This document shows, in pieces, positions 42,066 through 50,643 of a DNA stretch of 64,000 bases; positions within the stretch are counted from its first letter, which is position 1, and each line of letters begins with the position of its first letter. The notes below the pieces were generated by a model, which ran no database searches, was not told the DNA's origin, and was given only the letters and a program-made list of their open reading frames with translations. Location of the stretch: the NCBI GenBank assembly GCA_029066845.1, contig JAIEFR010000015.1:1-64000 (forward strand), read 5' to 3'. A program made the position numbers and the translations under genes. This DNA comes from Clostridia bacterium. GTDB taxonomy: Bacteria; Bacillota; Clostridia; Christensenellales; Borkfalkiaceae.

Positions 42066-42824
42066 TTATAATTTAACATACTTAATTAACTCGTCTATAT
42101 TGAAATTGTTTGAAGGTTTTTTCTGCAACAGAACAAGATATTCTATGTTTTTGCCTTGCTTTATGGGCGCATTGGTTAATTTTACTACGCTTAACCCGCT
42201 TTCTATGGCAAATTTACATATTTTTGTAATGATTTTTTTATGAACTGACGGCTCCTTGACAATGCCGTTTTTTCCTACGTTCTTGCTCTCACACTCGAAT
42301 TGCGGTTTAATCAAAGCAATAATATATTCATTTTCATTTATGACGTCGGCAACGTTTTTTAATATATACGTGAGAGATATAAAGCTGACGTCGATTACCG
42401 CGCCTTCAATTTTTTCTTTGAATAAATCAGTCGTCAGATTGCGCGCGTTGAAGTTGTCAAGCACTACTACGTTTTTATTTTTCAGACTCTCGTCAAGCTG
42501 ACTTTCTCCGACGTCAATGCAGTAAACTTTTTTAGCGCCGTTTTGAAGCAGGCAGTCCGTAAACCCCCCGTTGCTTGCGCCTACGTCGATGAAAACTTTA
42601 TCCTTTACCGAAAAATCAAAGTCCTTTAGCGCTTTGCTGAGCTTGTAGCCGCCGTTTGAAACGAAGTGCTCATCTGCCTGAATTATTTCAAGGACATCGT
42701 TCTCTTTATAATCGTATGACGGGCTTACACACTTTCCGTTTACTTTAACCAGACCGCGCTCTATCGCTTCGGCTGCCTTTGTACGGGAAGCAAATTTGTC
42801 CGCCAGAAATTTATCTAACCGCAT
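42066..42824 (-). CDS. tlyA: TlyA family rRNA (cytidine-2'-O)-methyltransferase
   Basis: The N-terminal S4 domain (MRLDKFLADKFASRTKAAEAI) plus a FtsJ-like SAM methyltransferase domain with motif I FIDVGASNGGFTDCLLQNGA. TlyA methylates 16S and/or 23S rRNA; the exact site in this lineage is unknown. 252 aa. It overlaps dxs by 14 nt. The dxs-tlyA-nadK-argR-recN order is classical for Firmicutes. Confidence 0.94.
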   Translation of the reverse strand: MRLDKFLADKFASRTKAAEAIERGLVKVNGKCVSPSYDYKENDVLEIIQADEHFVSNGGYKLSKALKDFDFSVKDKVFIDVGASNGGFTDCLLQNGAKKVYCIDVGESQLDESLKNKNVVVLDNFNARNLTTDLFKEKIEGAVIDVSFISLTYILKNVADVINENEYIIALIKPQFECESKNVGKNGIVKEPSVHKKIITKICKFAIESGLSVVKLTNAPIKQGKNIEYLVLLQKKPSNNFNIDELIKYVKL

Positions 42825-44547
42825 TTTTCAATATGTAATCCACAATTGCCGACTTGCTCAAACCGAATTCTTCCGCAAGTTCAATGACTGTGCCGTGTGG
42901 TATAAATTTATCGGCATAAGCAAAATTTTTCACGCATACCTCTTTGTTGTCTGAATAATATGCGCTCACACTGCTTCCGAATCCGCCTATCAGCTGATTG
43001 TCCTCTATCGTTATAATAAGCTTTGTTTTAAGGGAATTTAATGTATCGACGTCAAGCGGTTTGACAAACCGCGCATTGACTATCGTAAGGTTTACTCCGT
43101 ATTTTTTAAGCTCTCCGCTTACCTGATAAGCTAAACTGATTGCTCTTTCGCCGCACGCCAAAACAGCAACGCCACCGTCACCGTGTTTAAGAATTTCCCA
43201 ACTGCCTATCCGTAGCTTCTTTTCTTCACTCTCGAATACCGTATTGCATTCTTTGGGATAGCGGATTGCAAGCGGAGCTTTAAATTCGGCACTGGCAATC
43301 ACCATTTGCCGCAATTCGTTTATGTCCTTGGGGACTGCGATAGTCAACTCGGGAATCATATTCAGAAAAGACAAATCGAATACGCCTTGATGGGTTTCGC
43401 CGTCTTCGCCGGATATTCCCGCCCTGTCGATGCACAGTGTGACGGGCAACCGCTGACTGCAAATATCAATAATTATTTCGTCAAACGAACGCTGCAAAAA
43501 GGTTGAATACACGGCGTAATAAGGTTTTAAACCCTGTGCCGCCAGCGACGCGCAAAGAATAGTTGCGTGCTCTTCGCAAATTCCAACGTCGATAGCTCGT
43601 TCCGGGAATTTTTCAAAAAAGTCGGAAAGACCGAGGCTCGGAGTCATTGCCGCTGTTACGGCAACTATTGATTTGTTTGTTGCCGCAAGCTCGGTAAGCG
43701 TTTTGCCGAAAACTTCCGAATAAGACTGCGCAACGCTTATTTCATCGCCGGCAATGCCGTGCGTTTGCTGCGGGTGCTCCTCGCAGAATGAATAGCCCTT
43801 CCCTTTCTTTGTTAAAATATGTAAGATGACCGACTGCGTTTTAAGCTTTTCCTTTATTTCGGTCAGCTTATCAATCATACAATCAAGGTCGTTTCCGTCG
43901 TATACGCCGTCATACGAAAAGCCGAATCTTTCGAAAATATTGGAGTGTTTTTCAACTTTCTGGCGGTGTACGTCGTCGCGGCTGAGCTGTTCCAGATACT
44001 CGTGCATACTGCCAACTGTCGGCGAAATGGACATTCCGTTATCATTTAAAATAACCAGAATATTCGTATTCAGCGGTCTTAAACTGTTAAAAGCTTCGTA
44101 AACCAAGCCGTTATTGAACGATCCGTCGCCGATTAGGGCAATCACGTTAAAATCTTCACCGCGTATATCGCGTGCTTTGGCAAAACCTAGAGCTGCCGAA
44201 ACAGACGTTCCCGCGTGTCCTGTATTGTAGCAGTCGTATTCGCTTTCTTCCCTCTTGGGAAAACCAGATAGTCCGCCGCGTTGCCTTAACGAATCGAATT
44301 TATCCTCACGTCCTGAAAGCAGTTTATGCGCATAGCACTGATGCCCCACGTCAAAAATAAGTTTATCATTGGGAAAATTGAACACGTAGTGAAGCGCAAC
44401 GGTAAGCTCGATAATGCCTAAATTGGAGGACAAATGTCCCCCATTATGCATAACCGTAGATTTAACTTTTTCTCTTAACCGCTCACAAAGATTTTTAAGC
44501 TGATCCTTTGTGAAATTCTTAATTTCGGTTGCGCTGAACTCAGGCAT
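42811..44547 (-). CDS. dxs: 1-deoxy-D-xylulose-5-phosphate synthase
   Basis: The first enzyme of the MEP isoprenoid pathway: pyruvate plus glyceraldehyde-3-phosphate, TPP-dependent. The TPP motif GDGSFNNGLVYEAFN, GGHLSSNLGIIELTVALHY near the N-terminus, the pyrimidine domain GLKPYYAVYSTFLQRSFDEI and a C-terminal transketolase domain. About 578 aa. ATG 44547 is chosen because GGGTGAG lies 7 nt upstream; GTG 44559 is in frame but overlaps that site. ispA precedes it. Confidence 0.96.
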   Translation of the reverse strand: MPEFSATEIKNFTKDQLKNLCERLREKVKSTVMHNGGHLSSNLGIIELTVALHYVFNFPNDKLIFDVGHQCYAHKLLSGREDKFDSLRQRGGLSGFPKREESEYDCYNTGHAGTSVSAALGFAKARDIRGEDFNVIALIGDGSFNNGLVYEAFNSLRPLNTNILVILNDNGMSISPTVGSMHEYLEQLSRDDVHRQKVEKHSNIFERFGFSYDGVYDGNDLDCMIDKLTEIKEKLKTQSVILHILTKKGKGYSFCEEHPQQTHGIAGDEISVAQSYSEVFGKTLTELAATNKSIVAVTAAMTPSLGLSDFFEKFPERAIDVGICEEHATILCASLAAQGLKPYYAVYSTFLQRSFDEIIIDICSQRLPVTLCIDRAGISGEDGETHQGVFDLSFLNMIPELTIAVPKDINELRQMVIASAEFKAPLAIRYPKECNTVFESEEKKLRIGSWEILKHGDGGVAVLACGERAISLAYQVSGELKKYGVNLTIVNARFVKPLDVDTLNSLKTKLIITIEDNQLIGGFGSSVSAYYSDNKEVCVKNFAYADKFIPHGTVIELAEEFGLSKSAIVDYILKNAVR

Positions 44548-44562
44548 TAAAATACTCACCCG

Positions 44563-45444
44563 TTAATTTAATCTCGACTTAACAAAATTTACCAAATCGT
44601 GTAAAAACTGTACGTCACCCTGCAAACCGTCCAAAATTTTGTGGCAGTCGTCGCCGACAACGTCAACGCGCAATTTGCACCCGTCTATGCCGTAAAGCTT
44701 GACTGCGGTAAGCTTATCTTCCGCTTCGTCTTTCCCGGTAGTCTTTCCCAGTTTATCAAAACTACCGCAGGCATCCAATATGTCGTCAGTCAGCTGGAAA
44801 AGATACCCCAGTTTTCTGCCGAATTCCTTCAGCTCGGAATAATACGCACCACCCTTTAAAACCGAAGGCACGGTTACCGCGGCAATTAGCAGCTTAGCCG
44901 TCTTATTTTCATAAATGTAGTTAAGCGTATCCTCGTCGGGATTTTCGTCTTTCTCGTGAAGAATGTCAGCGGACTGTCCTGCAATCATACCGTAAATACC
45001 GGCAGCGTCGCAGATAAATTTTGCCGCGGAAATATATTCGTTTCCCTTAAAGCACTCGCCTAACAGAATAGAATAAGCTGTATTCAGCAGTCCGTCGCCC
45101 GCAAGAACGGCGTTTGCCGCACCGTAGACCTTGTGATTGGAAGGTTTGCCGCGCCTGAAATCGTCGTTATCCATTTCCGGCAAATCGTCGTGAATGAGCG
45201 AATAAGTATGAATAAATTCCAGTGCGCACGCAAACGGCGTCAGCTTTTGCTTTTCAACGCCCAACACTTCGCCTACGGAATACATCAGCACGGGGCGAAT
45301 ACGTTTTCCGCCGAGTTTAAGGCTGTATTTCATACTGTCGCCTAAAACCTGCGGCACCGTTGAAATTTCTTCAAGCGATTTATCGAGTTTACAGTTAAAA
45401 TAATTTCTGAACTCTTCGTATTTTAAATCAAAATTGTCAGCCAA
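44563..45444 (-). CDS. ispA: Polyprenyl (farnesyl/geranylgeranyl) diphosphate synthase
   Basis: A head-to-tail prenyltransferase. The first Asp-rich motif DDLPEMDND lies in YSLIHDDLPEMDNDDFRRGK and the second in FQLTDDILDACG; GGKRIRPVL is at the substrate site. 293 aa. Short-chain product is inferred from length and the insertion in the first DDx4D motif. It overlaps folD by 8 nt; xseA and xseB, which usually lie between folD and ispA, are absent. Confidence 0.94.
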   Translation of the reverse strand: MADNFDLKYEEFRNYFNCKLDKSLEEISTVPQVLGDSMKYSLKLGGKRIRPVLMYSVGEVLGVEKQKLTPFACALEFIHTYSLIHDDLPEMDNDDFRRGKPSNHKVYGAANAVLAGDGLLNTAYSILLGECFKGNEYISAAKFICDAAGIYGMIAGQSADILHEKDENPDEDTLNYIYENKTAKLLIAAVTVPSVLKGGAYYSELKEFGRKLGYLFQLTDDILDACGSFDKLGKTTGKDEAEDKLTAVKLYGIDGCKLRVDVVGDDCHKILDGLQGDVQFLHDLVNFVKSRLN

Positions 45445-46294
45445 CTGTCCGACTCCTTTCCGCCGCGGTAATCGTATTGTAAAGCAGCATAGTTATCGTC
45501 ATAGGTCCGACTCCGCCGGGTACGGGCGTTATGTATGAACACTTGTCTTTAACGTTCTCGAAGTCAACGTCGCCGCACAGCTTGCCATTTTCATCTCTGT
45601 TCATACCCACGTCAATTACTACGGCACCGTCTTTTACCATATCCGCAGTAACGAATTTTGCTCTACCTATCGCCGCCACAAGAACGTCGGCGGTTGAGCA
45701 GATTTCCTTTAAATTGCGAGTCTTGCTGTGGCAGACTGTTACGGTTGCATCGGCGTTGAGCAAAAGCATAGCCATAGGCTTTCCAACTATGTTAGAGCGG
45801 CCTATAACTACGGCGTTCTTACCCTTTAAATCAATGCCCTCGCGTTCGAGCATCTTCATTACACCGTTCGGAGTGCAGGCAACGAGGCACTTACGGTTCA
45901 TACACAGATTGCCTATATTTTCCTCGCAAAAGCCGTCCACGTCCTTGCGTTCGGGAATAAGTTTAAGAATTTTTTCCGCATTAAGGTGCTTGGGAAGCGG
46001 TAGCTGAACGAGTATGCCGTGAATGGCATCATTTTCAACCAGTCCTTCAACCAGCTCTTCCACCTGCTCCTGCGTTGACTCTTCGGGCAGATAATAAGCA
46101 AACGATTTAATTCCTACCTCTTCGCAGCCCTTGATTTTATTCCTTACGTAGACCTGCGATGCAGAGTCGTTACCGACAAGCACAACGGCAAGTCCGACTT
46201 CGCTACCGTAGGTCTGTTTGTATGTATTTACTCTTTGTGCAATTTCTCCGCGGATTGCCGCAGAGTGCGCTTTTCCGTCAATCAGTTTATACAT
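45437..46294 (-). CDS. folD: Bifunctional methylene-THF dehydrogenase/cyclohydrolase
   Basis: Interconverts methylene-, methenyl- and formyl-tetrahydrofolate. Signatures: the VGNDSASQVYVRNKIKGCEE catalytic Tyr-Lys region, GILVQLPLP, and the NADP site AVVIGRSNIVGKPMA, ending with TPVPGGVGPMTITML. 285 aa. Overlaps nusB by 8 nt. Confidence 0.97.
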   Translation of the reverse strand: MYKLIDGKAHSAAIRGEIAQRVNTYKQTYGSEVGLAVVLVGNDSASQVYVRNKIKGCEEVGIKSFAYYLPEESTQEQVEELVEGLVENDAIHGILVQLPLPKHLNAEKILKLIPERKDVDGFCEENIGNLCMNRKCLVACTPNGVMKMLEREGIDLKGKNAVVIGRSNIVGKPMAMLLLNADATVTVCHSKTRNLKEICSTADVLVAAIGRAKFVTADMVKDGAVVIDVGMNRDENGKLCGDVDFENVKDKCSYITPVPGGVGPMTITMLLYNTITAAERSRTVG

Positions 46295-46688
46295 TTTTAC
46301 CTCCAGCTACCGCCGAAAGAATACCCGTAATAAACGTCGCACTCTTTGCCGAAGAATATTTTGAAGCAATATTCGCCGCTTCATTTAAAGAAACCTTATC
46401 AGGTATATCGTCAAAGTAGAGTATTTCCGCAAGCCCTATCAGAAGAATACTTCTATCTGATGGAAAGATGCGCTTTTCCGGGAACGAAACGGAGTGCTTA
46501 TCCAGAATAGCAATCAGTTCCTCTTTATGTCCGCAAATAACGTCCAGAACGCCTTCGCAATAGCTTATATCGTCCGCCGTCAGTTCGTTTGATTTGTAGA
46601 GCGCGGTTTTAAGCTCGTTATCGACTCCGTCGGAAAACTGCGATGAATAAATGATTTTAAAAAGTGTTTCTCTTGCAATGGTTCTCAT
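46287..46688 (-). CDS. nusB: Transcription antitermination protein NusB
   Basis: Binds boxA with S10 to antiterminate rRNA transcription. 133 aa, all helical: ARETLFKIIYSSQFSDG at the N-terminus and RSILLIGLAEILYFDDIPDKVSLNEAANIASKY at the C-terminus, the family signature. A hairpin separates it from the Asp23 gene upstream. Confidence 0.94.
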   Translation of the reverse strand: MRTIARETLFKIIYSSQFSDGVDNELKTALYKSNELTADDISYCEGVLDVICGHKEELIAILDKHSVSFPEKRIFPSDRSILLIGLAEILYFDDIPDKVSLNEAANIASKYSSAKSATFITGILSAVAGGKNV

Positions 46689-46704
46689 AGTTTACCTTAA
46701 ATAT

Positions 46705-46734
46705 AAATATTCCCTTAAAATCTATTAAGGGAAT
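46705..46734 (-). terminator. Hairpin between the Asp23 and nusB genes
   Basis: A perfect 10-bp stem ATTCCCTTAA/TTAAGGGAAT with a 6-nt loop. The tract after it is ATTTATATTT, so termination is probably partial and would lower nusB expression from the upstream promoter. Confidence 0.65.
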
Positions 46735-46749
46735 AATTTATTATGCAGT

Positions 46750-47085
46750 TTAAATTGCCGGGTTTTCGGGGAAATCGACGTCCTGTACGTGAACGTCAAC
46801 CTTTGCCACTTTGTAATTGGTCATCGATTCAACGTTGTGTTTAATCGACTGCTGAATTCTGAAAGCAAGCGAAGGTACGTTATAGCCGTATTCAACCTTA
46901 ACTCCTATATCGGCGGTAATGCCTTCCTTGTCAAAATTGAGTTTTATTCCCTTGTTCTTGGTGTTCAGAAGACTTACGCCCTCTACTTCACCGATTGCTA
47001 AGGCAACAATGCCGATAACGATGCCCGAATTATATGAGATTTTACCTTTCTGTGTAGACGTCGGGTCGTGTCTGATATGTGCCAT
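46750..47085 (-). CDS. Asp23/Gls24 family envelope stress response protein
   Basis: A 111-aa DUF322 protein (YqhY-like): GKISYNSGIVIGIVALAIGEVEGVS and the C-terminal VESMTNYKVAKVDVHVQDV. YqhY is usually found between accBC and nusB and is linked to acetyl-CoA carboxylase control; accBC are missing here. The start at ATG 47085 is chosen because AAGGAG lies 8 nt upstream; the frame is open to 47115. Confidence 0.93.
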   Translation of the reverse strand: MAHIRHDPTSTQKGKISYNSGIVIGIVALAIGEVEGVSLLNTKNKGIKLNFDKEGITADIGVKVEYGYNVPSLAFRIQQSIKHNVESMTNYKVAKVDVHVQDVDFPENPAI

Positions 47086-47137
47086 AAATATACTCCTTAA
47101 AGACGAATTAAGCAAAAGTTTTCATCATCTTTTAATT

Positions 47138-47166
47138 AGTATACCACATATTGCGGAATTTTGCAA
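47138..47166 (-). promoter_or_regulatory. Sigma-A promoter of the Asp23-nusB-folD-ispA-dxs-tlyA operon
   Basis: On the minus strand TTGCAA, a 17-nt spacer and TATACT, giving a leader of about 45 nt before the Asp23 ATG. It begins right after the spoIIIAH stop and so separates housekeeping from sporulation genes. Confidence 0.78.
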
Positions 47167-47176
47167 CTGCTTGCAA

Positions 47177-47662
47177 TTAAATTTGTGTGTATACGGGCAT
47201 TATTATTATGTTGGTTGCGGGAACTCCGAGCTCGTTTCTCAAAAGGTTGTAGATGGAGAGCGCTGCGGAAGTGTCAAGCTCGTTGGTGTTGATGAACACG
47301 TTAACGTTGTCGGATTCCATACCGATGGATACGACTGCGTCGGAGAAGCCGAGCGACTTGATCATAGTTTCGATTACAAGCTCGTTTTCCATAATGCCTA
47401 CGATTTTAAGCTTCATATCGGTAGCGCTTTCATACTTTTCGCTGCCAGCTTCATACTTGTCTAATATGCTGTCAATCTGCAAAATTTCCTGACTTCTCTT
47501 GGAAGTTCTTTCTGCGCGGAAGGACGTGAAATAGTTCGCTGTCTGCATAGCGTCAGCCTGAGCTTCGGTTCGGCGGCTTACAAGCAGTACGTTCAGTACG
47601 GCAGTTACTGCGAGCAAGAGCACCAGGGAGGACATAATGATAATCTTCTTCTTTTTGGTCAT
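47177..47662 (-). CDS. spoIIIAH: Stage III sporulation protein AH
   Basis: The mother-cell partner of SpoIIQ in the channel that connects mother cell and forespore. An N-terminal membrane helix (KIIIMSSLVLLLAVTAVLNVLLV) and an extracellular EscJ/YscJ-like ring-building domain (about 95-155, ELVIETMIKSLGFSDAVVSI). 161 aa. Last gene of the spoIIIA operon; TAAGGAG precedes the ATG. Confidence 0.93.
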   Translation of the reverse strand: MTKKKKIIIMSSLVLLLAVTAVLNVLLVSRRTEAQADAMQTANYFTSFRAERTSKRSQEILQIDSILDKYEAGSEKYESATDMKLKIVGIMENELVIETMIKSLGFSDAVVSIGMESDNVNVFINTNELDTSAALSIYNLLRNELGVPATNIIIMPVYTQI

Positions 47663-47673
47663 TTTAAATCTCC

Positions 47674-48036
47674 TTATTTGTTCATAGCGTATATCGCTAT
47701 ATTATTTTTTTCAACTTTCAATGCGGTTGTTACCGCGTTAAGGATATCGTTGCGTGTCATTATGTTATATGCGCCTTCACATACGATAATAACTCCCTCC
47801 ACGCCTTTTTCGCCTTCGTTTATCATAACCTCAGCTTTTCCCACTCCGTCGATTTCCGAAAGAATGCGCGTAAGCTTTATTTCGCTTGCCGACATATCGT
47901 TATTTATAGACGACGTGTTCGTAACTTTGTCCCTGCTACCGTAAAGCGCAAATGCAAGAGCTATAAGAACTATCAGTAGCACCGATATCAATAATATCTT
48001 TTTGTGTTCTTTAAAGTATTCAGTCAGCTTTTTCAT
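47674..48036 (-). CDS. spoIIIAG: Stage III sporulation protein AG
   Basis: An inner-membrane ring component of the SpoIIIA-SpoIIQ apparatus. One N-terminal helix (ILLISVLLIVLIALAFALY) and a ring-building-motif domain (LTRILSEIDGVGKAEVMINEGE). 120 aa is shorter than Bacillus AG (about 230), lacking most of the beta insertion. Overlaps spoIIIAF by 17 nt. Confidence 0.9.
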   Translation of the reverse strand: MKKLTEYFKEHKKILLISVLLIVLIALAFALYGSRDKVTNTSSINNDMSASEIKLTRILSEIDGVGKAEVMINEGEKGVEGVIIVCEGAYNIMTRNDILNAVTTALKVEKNNIAIYAMNK

Positions 48037-48451
48037 TTACTGTTATATGTATATAGCCCAAGCCCTCCAAATATTCCGAAATTGTCCGAATAGTTTGTAC
48101 ACTTTCGAAATTTCCTTCTACAGTTACACCGTTTTCCATAATCTGCGTTCCGTCGTAAACAATTTCCACAGCACAAACACAGTCAACGTTCAGGTCGTCT
48201 TTAAGCTTTTGCGTCACCAGACGACTCTGGTTTTGGGAATAGACCTGACACACGTAAGCGTAATCGTACACCGCGCTTTCCTTTACAGGCGTAAAGGAAA
48301 AAATCTTGGTAACGGGTTGAATTAAAACGCAGATGCTGACAAGCCGCAAAACAAAATTTACGCTCTTTTTCAGCTTGCCTTCCGGCACTATGAAACTGAC
48401 TATTACCGTAAGAAATATTACGCCGACGGCGGTCAATAAATATGTTTTCAT
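48020..48451 (-). CDS. spoIIIAF: Stage III sporulation protein AF
   Basis: 143 aa with two N-terminal membrane helices (LLTAVGVIFLTVIVSFIV and VNFVLRLVSICVLIQPV) and a soluble ring-building domain ending at the C-terminus. ATGA overlap with spoIIIAE. Confidence 0.9.
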   Translation of the reverse strand: MKTYLLTAVGVIFLTVIVSFIVPEGKLKKSVNFVLRLVSICVLIQPVTKIFSFTPVKESAVYDYAYVCQVYSQNQSRLVTQKLKDDLNVDCVCAVEIVYDGTQIMENGVTVEGNFESVQTIRTISEYLEGLGYIHITVNEKAD

Positions 48452-49629
48452 AGGAATGCGTAGGTAGAATTTATAATAAGCATTACGACTAGGAAATACA
48501 GGAATGCCACCATAAGTATTCCTGCTATCAGAAATTCCACATCTTTGGAAAAATCTGAAAATAGCGCGTAAAGCGTTTTTTCGCCCAACGGCTGCGCAAT
48601 TGCCGCCGTTATCTTCAACATTATTGAAAACGATGCGAGCAGAATTATCGGTTGCATCACCTCGCCGAGTAACAGCACAATGCCCATTATTCCAAGCGAG
48701 CTTCTGACCACTGTACCCGACATTACAACCATATCCACTCCTGCGGATAAAAAGTTGCCGACGATAGGCACGGAATTGCCGACAAGGTATTTTGTAACCT
48801 TGAAAAATATACCGTTAAAGAGCGACGATGCCGTACTCTGCACTGTGATAAATAAACCGAAAATAGTCACGGTTATGCCGATTACCCACTTCATCACCGA
48901 TTTAATGAGCGAAGCAACGCCCGTGAAAGAAATTTCGGTATTTATCTTAGACGTAAAATTCAATACTATGACGGCAAGCGTAGCGGGGAAAATAAATCCG
49001 CTTACAATCTCTATGGCGCCGCCGCTCAAAAACAAAGCAGACGGTTGATATATTGCTCCCGCTTCGCCTCCGCCCGTCAACACCGACAGCGTTACGAGAA
49101 TTGGCGTAATAATTTCCACCTGCCGTTTTATGTTGCTCACGCATTTAACCGACGAGGAAACTATGCCAAACAGCATTGACGACAATATCAGCAGGATTAG
49201 CGACACGCAGGCAAGGCGTATTACCTTTGCCGTAGTTTTGCCTATTATTCCGCCCTCGGAATCTGACGCCACAGCACACAGTATCGAAATAGCCACAACC
49301 TGCGCAAATGCTGGAATCATCGACGTTACTTTACTGAAAAGTACGGATAAAAGCTCGCTTATATAATCCGTATAGTTTACGCCCAGATTTCCGTTCAAAA
49401 GATATTCGACAATCTCCCTTGCCGTATCGCCGAAGCTGAAAATATAGTCGTTGCCGTATTCGTCAAGATATTTCTGTATTTCAGTTAAATCCAGACTGTC
49501 AAGAATGGATGCAATATTTTCGTTTAGCTCCGCACCGTCGTCGGCAAACGCAACCACCGTTCCGCCGATTAAGAGCGGCAAAGTAAGAATAATCAGAATC
49601 AGTAAAAATTTGAATACAAGTCTTTTCAG
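48448..49629 (-). CDS. spoIIIAE: Stage III sporulation protein AE (putative CTG start)
   Basis: A polytopic membrane protein of the feeding-tube apparatus, with distant similarity to type III secretion export components. Signal-like N-terminus, a soluble region (about 30-100), then about eight membrane helices; LCAVASDSEGGIIGKT and the repeated small-residue helices are typical. Start choice: the codon that yields the normal N-terminus, LKRLVFKFLLILIIL, is CTG at 49629, overlapping the spoIIIAD stop as CTGA. The only upstream ATG (49713) would add 28 atypical polar residues and an 88-nt overlap. Confidence 0.88.
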   Translation of the reverse strand: MKRLVFKFLLILIILTLPLLIGGTVVAFADDGAELNENIASILDSLDLTEIQKYLDEYGNDYIFSFGDTAREIVEYLLNGNLGVNYTDYISELLSVLFSKVTSMIPAFAQVVAISILCAVASDSEGGIIGKTTAKVIRLACVSLILLILSSMLFGIVSSSVKCVSNIKRQVEIITPILVTLSVLTGGGEAGAIYQPSALFLSGGAIEIVSGFIFPATLAVIVLNFTSKINTEISFTGVASLIKSVMKWVIGITVTIFGLFITVQSTASSLFNGIFFKVTKYLVGNSVPIVGNFLSAGVDMVVMSGTVVRSSLGIMGIVLLLGEVMQPIILLASFSIMLKITAAIAQPLGEKTLYALFSDFSKDVEFLIAGILMVAFLYFLVVMLIINSTYAFL

Positions 49630-50018
49630 GTAAGCTGTATCAACTTTACTATTACGCCGAACAGAGATTGTAAGATTGGAACCGACATTACGAATATAAC
49701 GATTTTTCCGCATAAAACCAACTTGTCTGCAACCGATTCGAACCCCAGATCTTTAACCGAACTTGCAGTCAGTTCGATAAGATAGCCTACTCCTACAACC
49801 TTGAAAATAATTCTTATTACGGATTTATCTATGTTCGTCTGTTCGGAAAACTGTTTGATAAACGCAAGACTTTCCGAAAGATAATCGAATCCGCACAGAA
49901 TTAAAATTATACCGCCGGCTGTCACGCACAACGGAACCAAATCTGATTTTTGTGATTTAAGAATAAGCGCGCAGATTGCAGTGATTACCGCAACCGCGCA
50001 TAGCTGTAAAATTTGCAT
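49626..50018 (-). CDS. spoIIIAD: Stage III sporulation protein AD
   Basis: 130 aa with four predicted membrane helices; LGFESVADKLVLCGKIVIFVMSVPILQSLF is typical of the family C-terminus. Its ATG shares 1 nt with the spoIIIAC stop. It belongs to the AC/AD pair of small membrane subunits. Confidence 0.93.
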   Translation of the reverse strand: MQILQLCAVAVITAICALILKSQKSDLVPLCVTAGGIILILCGFDYLSESLAFIKQFSEQTNIDKSVIRIIFKVVGVGYLIELTASSVKDLGFESVADKLVLCGKIVIFVMSVPILQSLFGVIVKLIQLT

Positions 50019-50221
50019 CAGAATATATCGAAGAGCTGTTTAATTTGCGTGAACAGATCGGAAATCATTGTAATTACCACAGTAAGCGCAATTATCAGCC
50101 CCACCAGGCTTACGATAGTTGCAATGTCGTCACGATCCGATTTTTTCAGAATCTGGCAAACCACGGTTACGATAATGCCCACCGCCGCCAACTTAAAAAT
50201 TATACTTATATCCATTGTCAC
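50018..50221 (-). CDS. spoIIIAC: Stage III sporulation protein AC
   Basis: 67 aa with two membrane helices (IIFKLAAVGIIVTVVCQIL and ATIVSLVGLIIALTVVITMI). GTG 50221 overlaps the spoIIIAB stop (GTGA); ATG 50215 two codons later gives MDISIIFK and is an equally good start. Confidence 0.93.
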   Translation of the reverse strand: MTMDISIIFKLAAVGIIVTVVCQILKKSDRDDIATIVSLVGLIIALTVVITMISDLFTQIKQLFDIF

Positions 50222-50643
50222 GCAAGCAATACGGCAATAAGAATTCCTGCCATCAAACTCATTTTGAAATAAAGCGAGCCGTATTTTTTATATTTTTCTT
50301 CGCTTATTTGTTTATATTTTTGTAAGGTAAGTTTCTTTTCGTTGAGATAGTCAACCTGTGTGAGCGCATCGCTTTCGCCGATACCGCTGATATAGGATTT
50401 TAAAAAATCGCCCTCTTCGCCCTTTATAACTTCGCCGCCGCGCATAGCCTTTTGCACGTAGTCAAACTCCCCGGCAATTTTCCCAACCTTATCCTTTCCG
50501 TACTTTAAATTGACAATCAGCTTTTCGTTAAAGTCGTAAAATTGCGCAAACACTTTCATTTCACGCTTTTTTTCAGCCGATACCGCCATTCCCAGTGCGC
50601 CCGACAGTAGCACAATTGCAAATAAAATTAAAATTTTTATCAT
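50218..50643 (-). CDS. spoIIIAB: Stage III sporulation protein AB
   Basis: 141 aa. An N-terminal membrane helix, a soluble helical domain with an archaellum GspF-like flavour, and a C-terminal hydrophobic helix (FKMSLMAGILIAVLLA). Its start lies 71 nt inside the spoIIIAA frame; the next ATG would remove the membrane helix, so the early start is preferred. Confidence 0.9.
   Translation of the reverse strand: MIKILILFAIVLLSGALGMAVSAEKKREMKVFAQFYDFNEKLIVNLKYGKDKVGKIAGEFDYVQKAMRGGEVIKGEEGDFLKSYISGIGESDALTQVDYLNEKKLTLQKYKQISEEKYKKYGSLYFKMSLMAGILIAVLLA

Noticed and set aside
49629-49713. ATG 49713 as the spoIIIAE start
   Set aside because: It would add 28 polar residues before the signal-like helix and overlap spoIIIAD by 88 nt, unlike the tight overlaps in the rest of the operon; kept only as an alternative.
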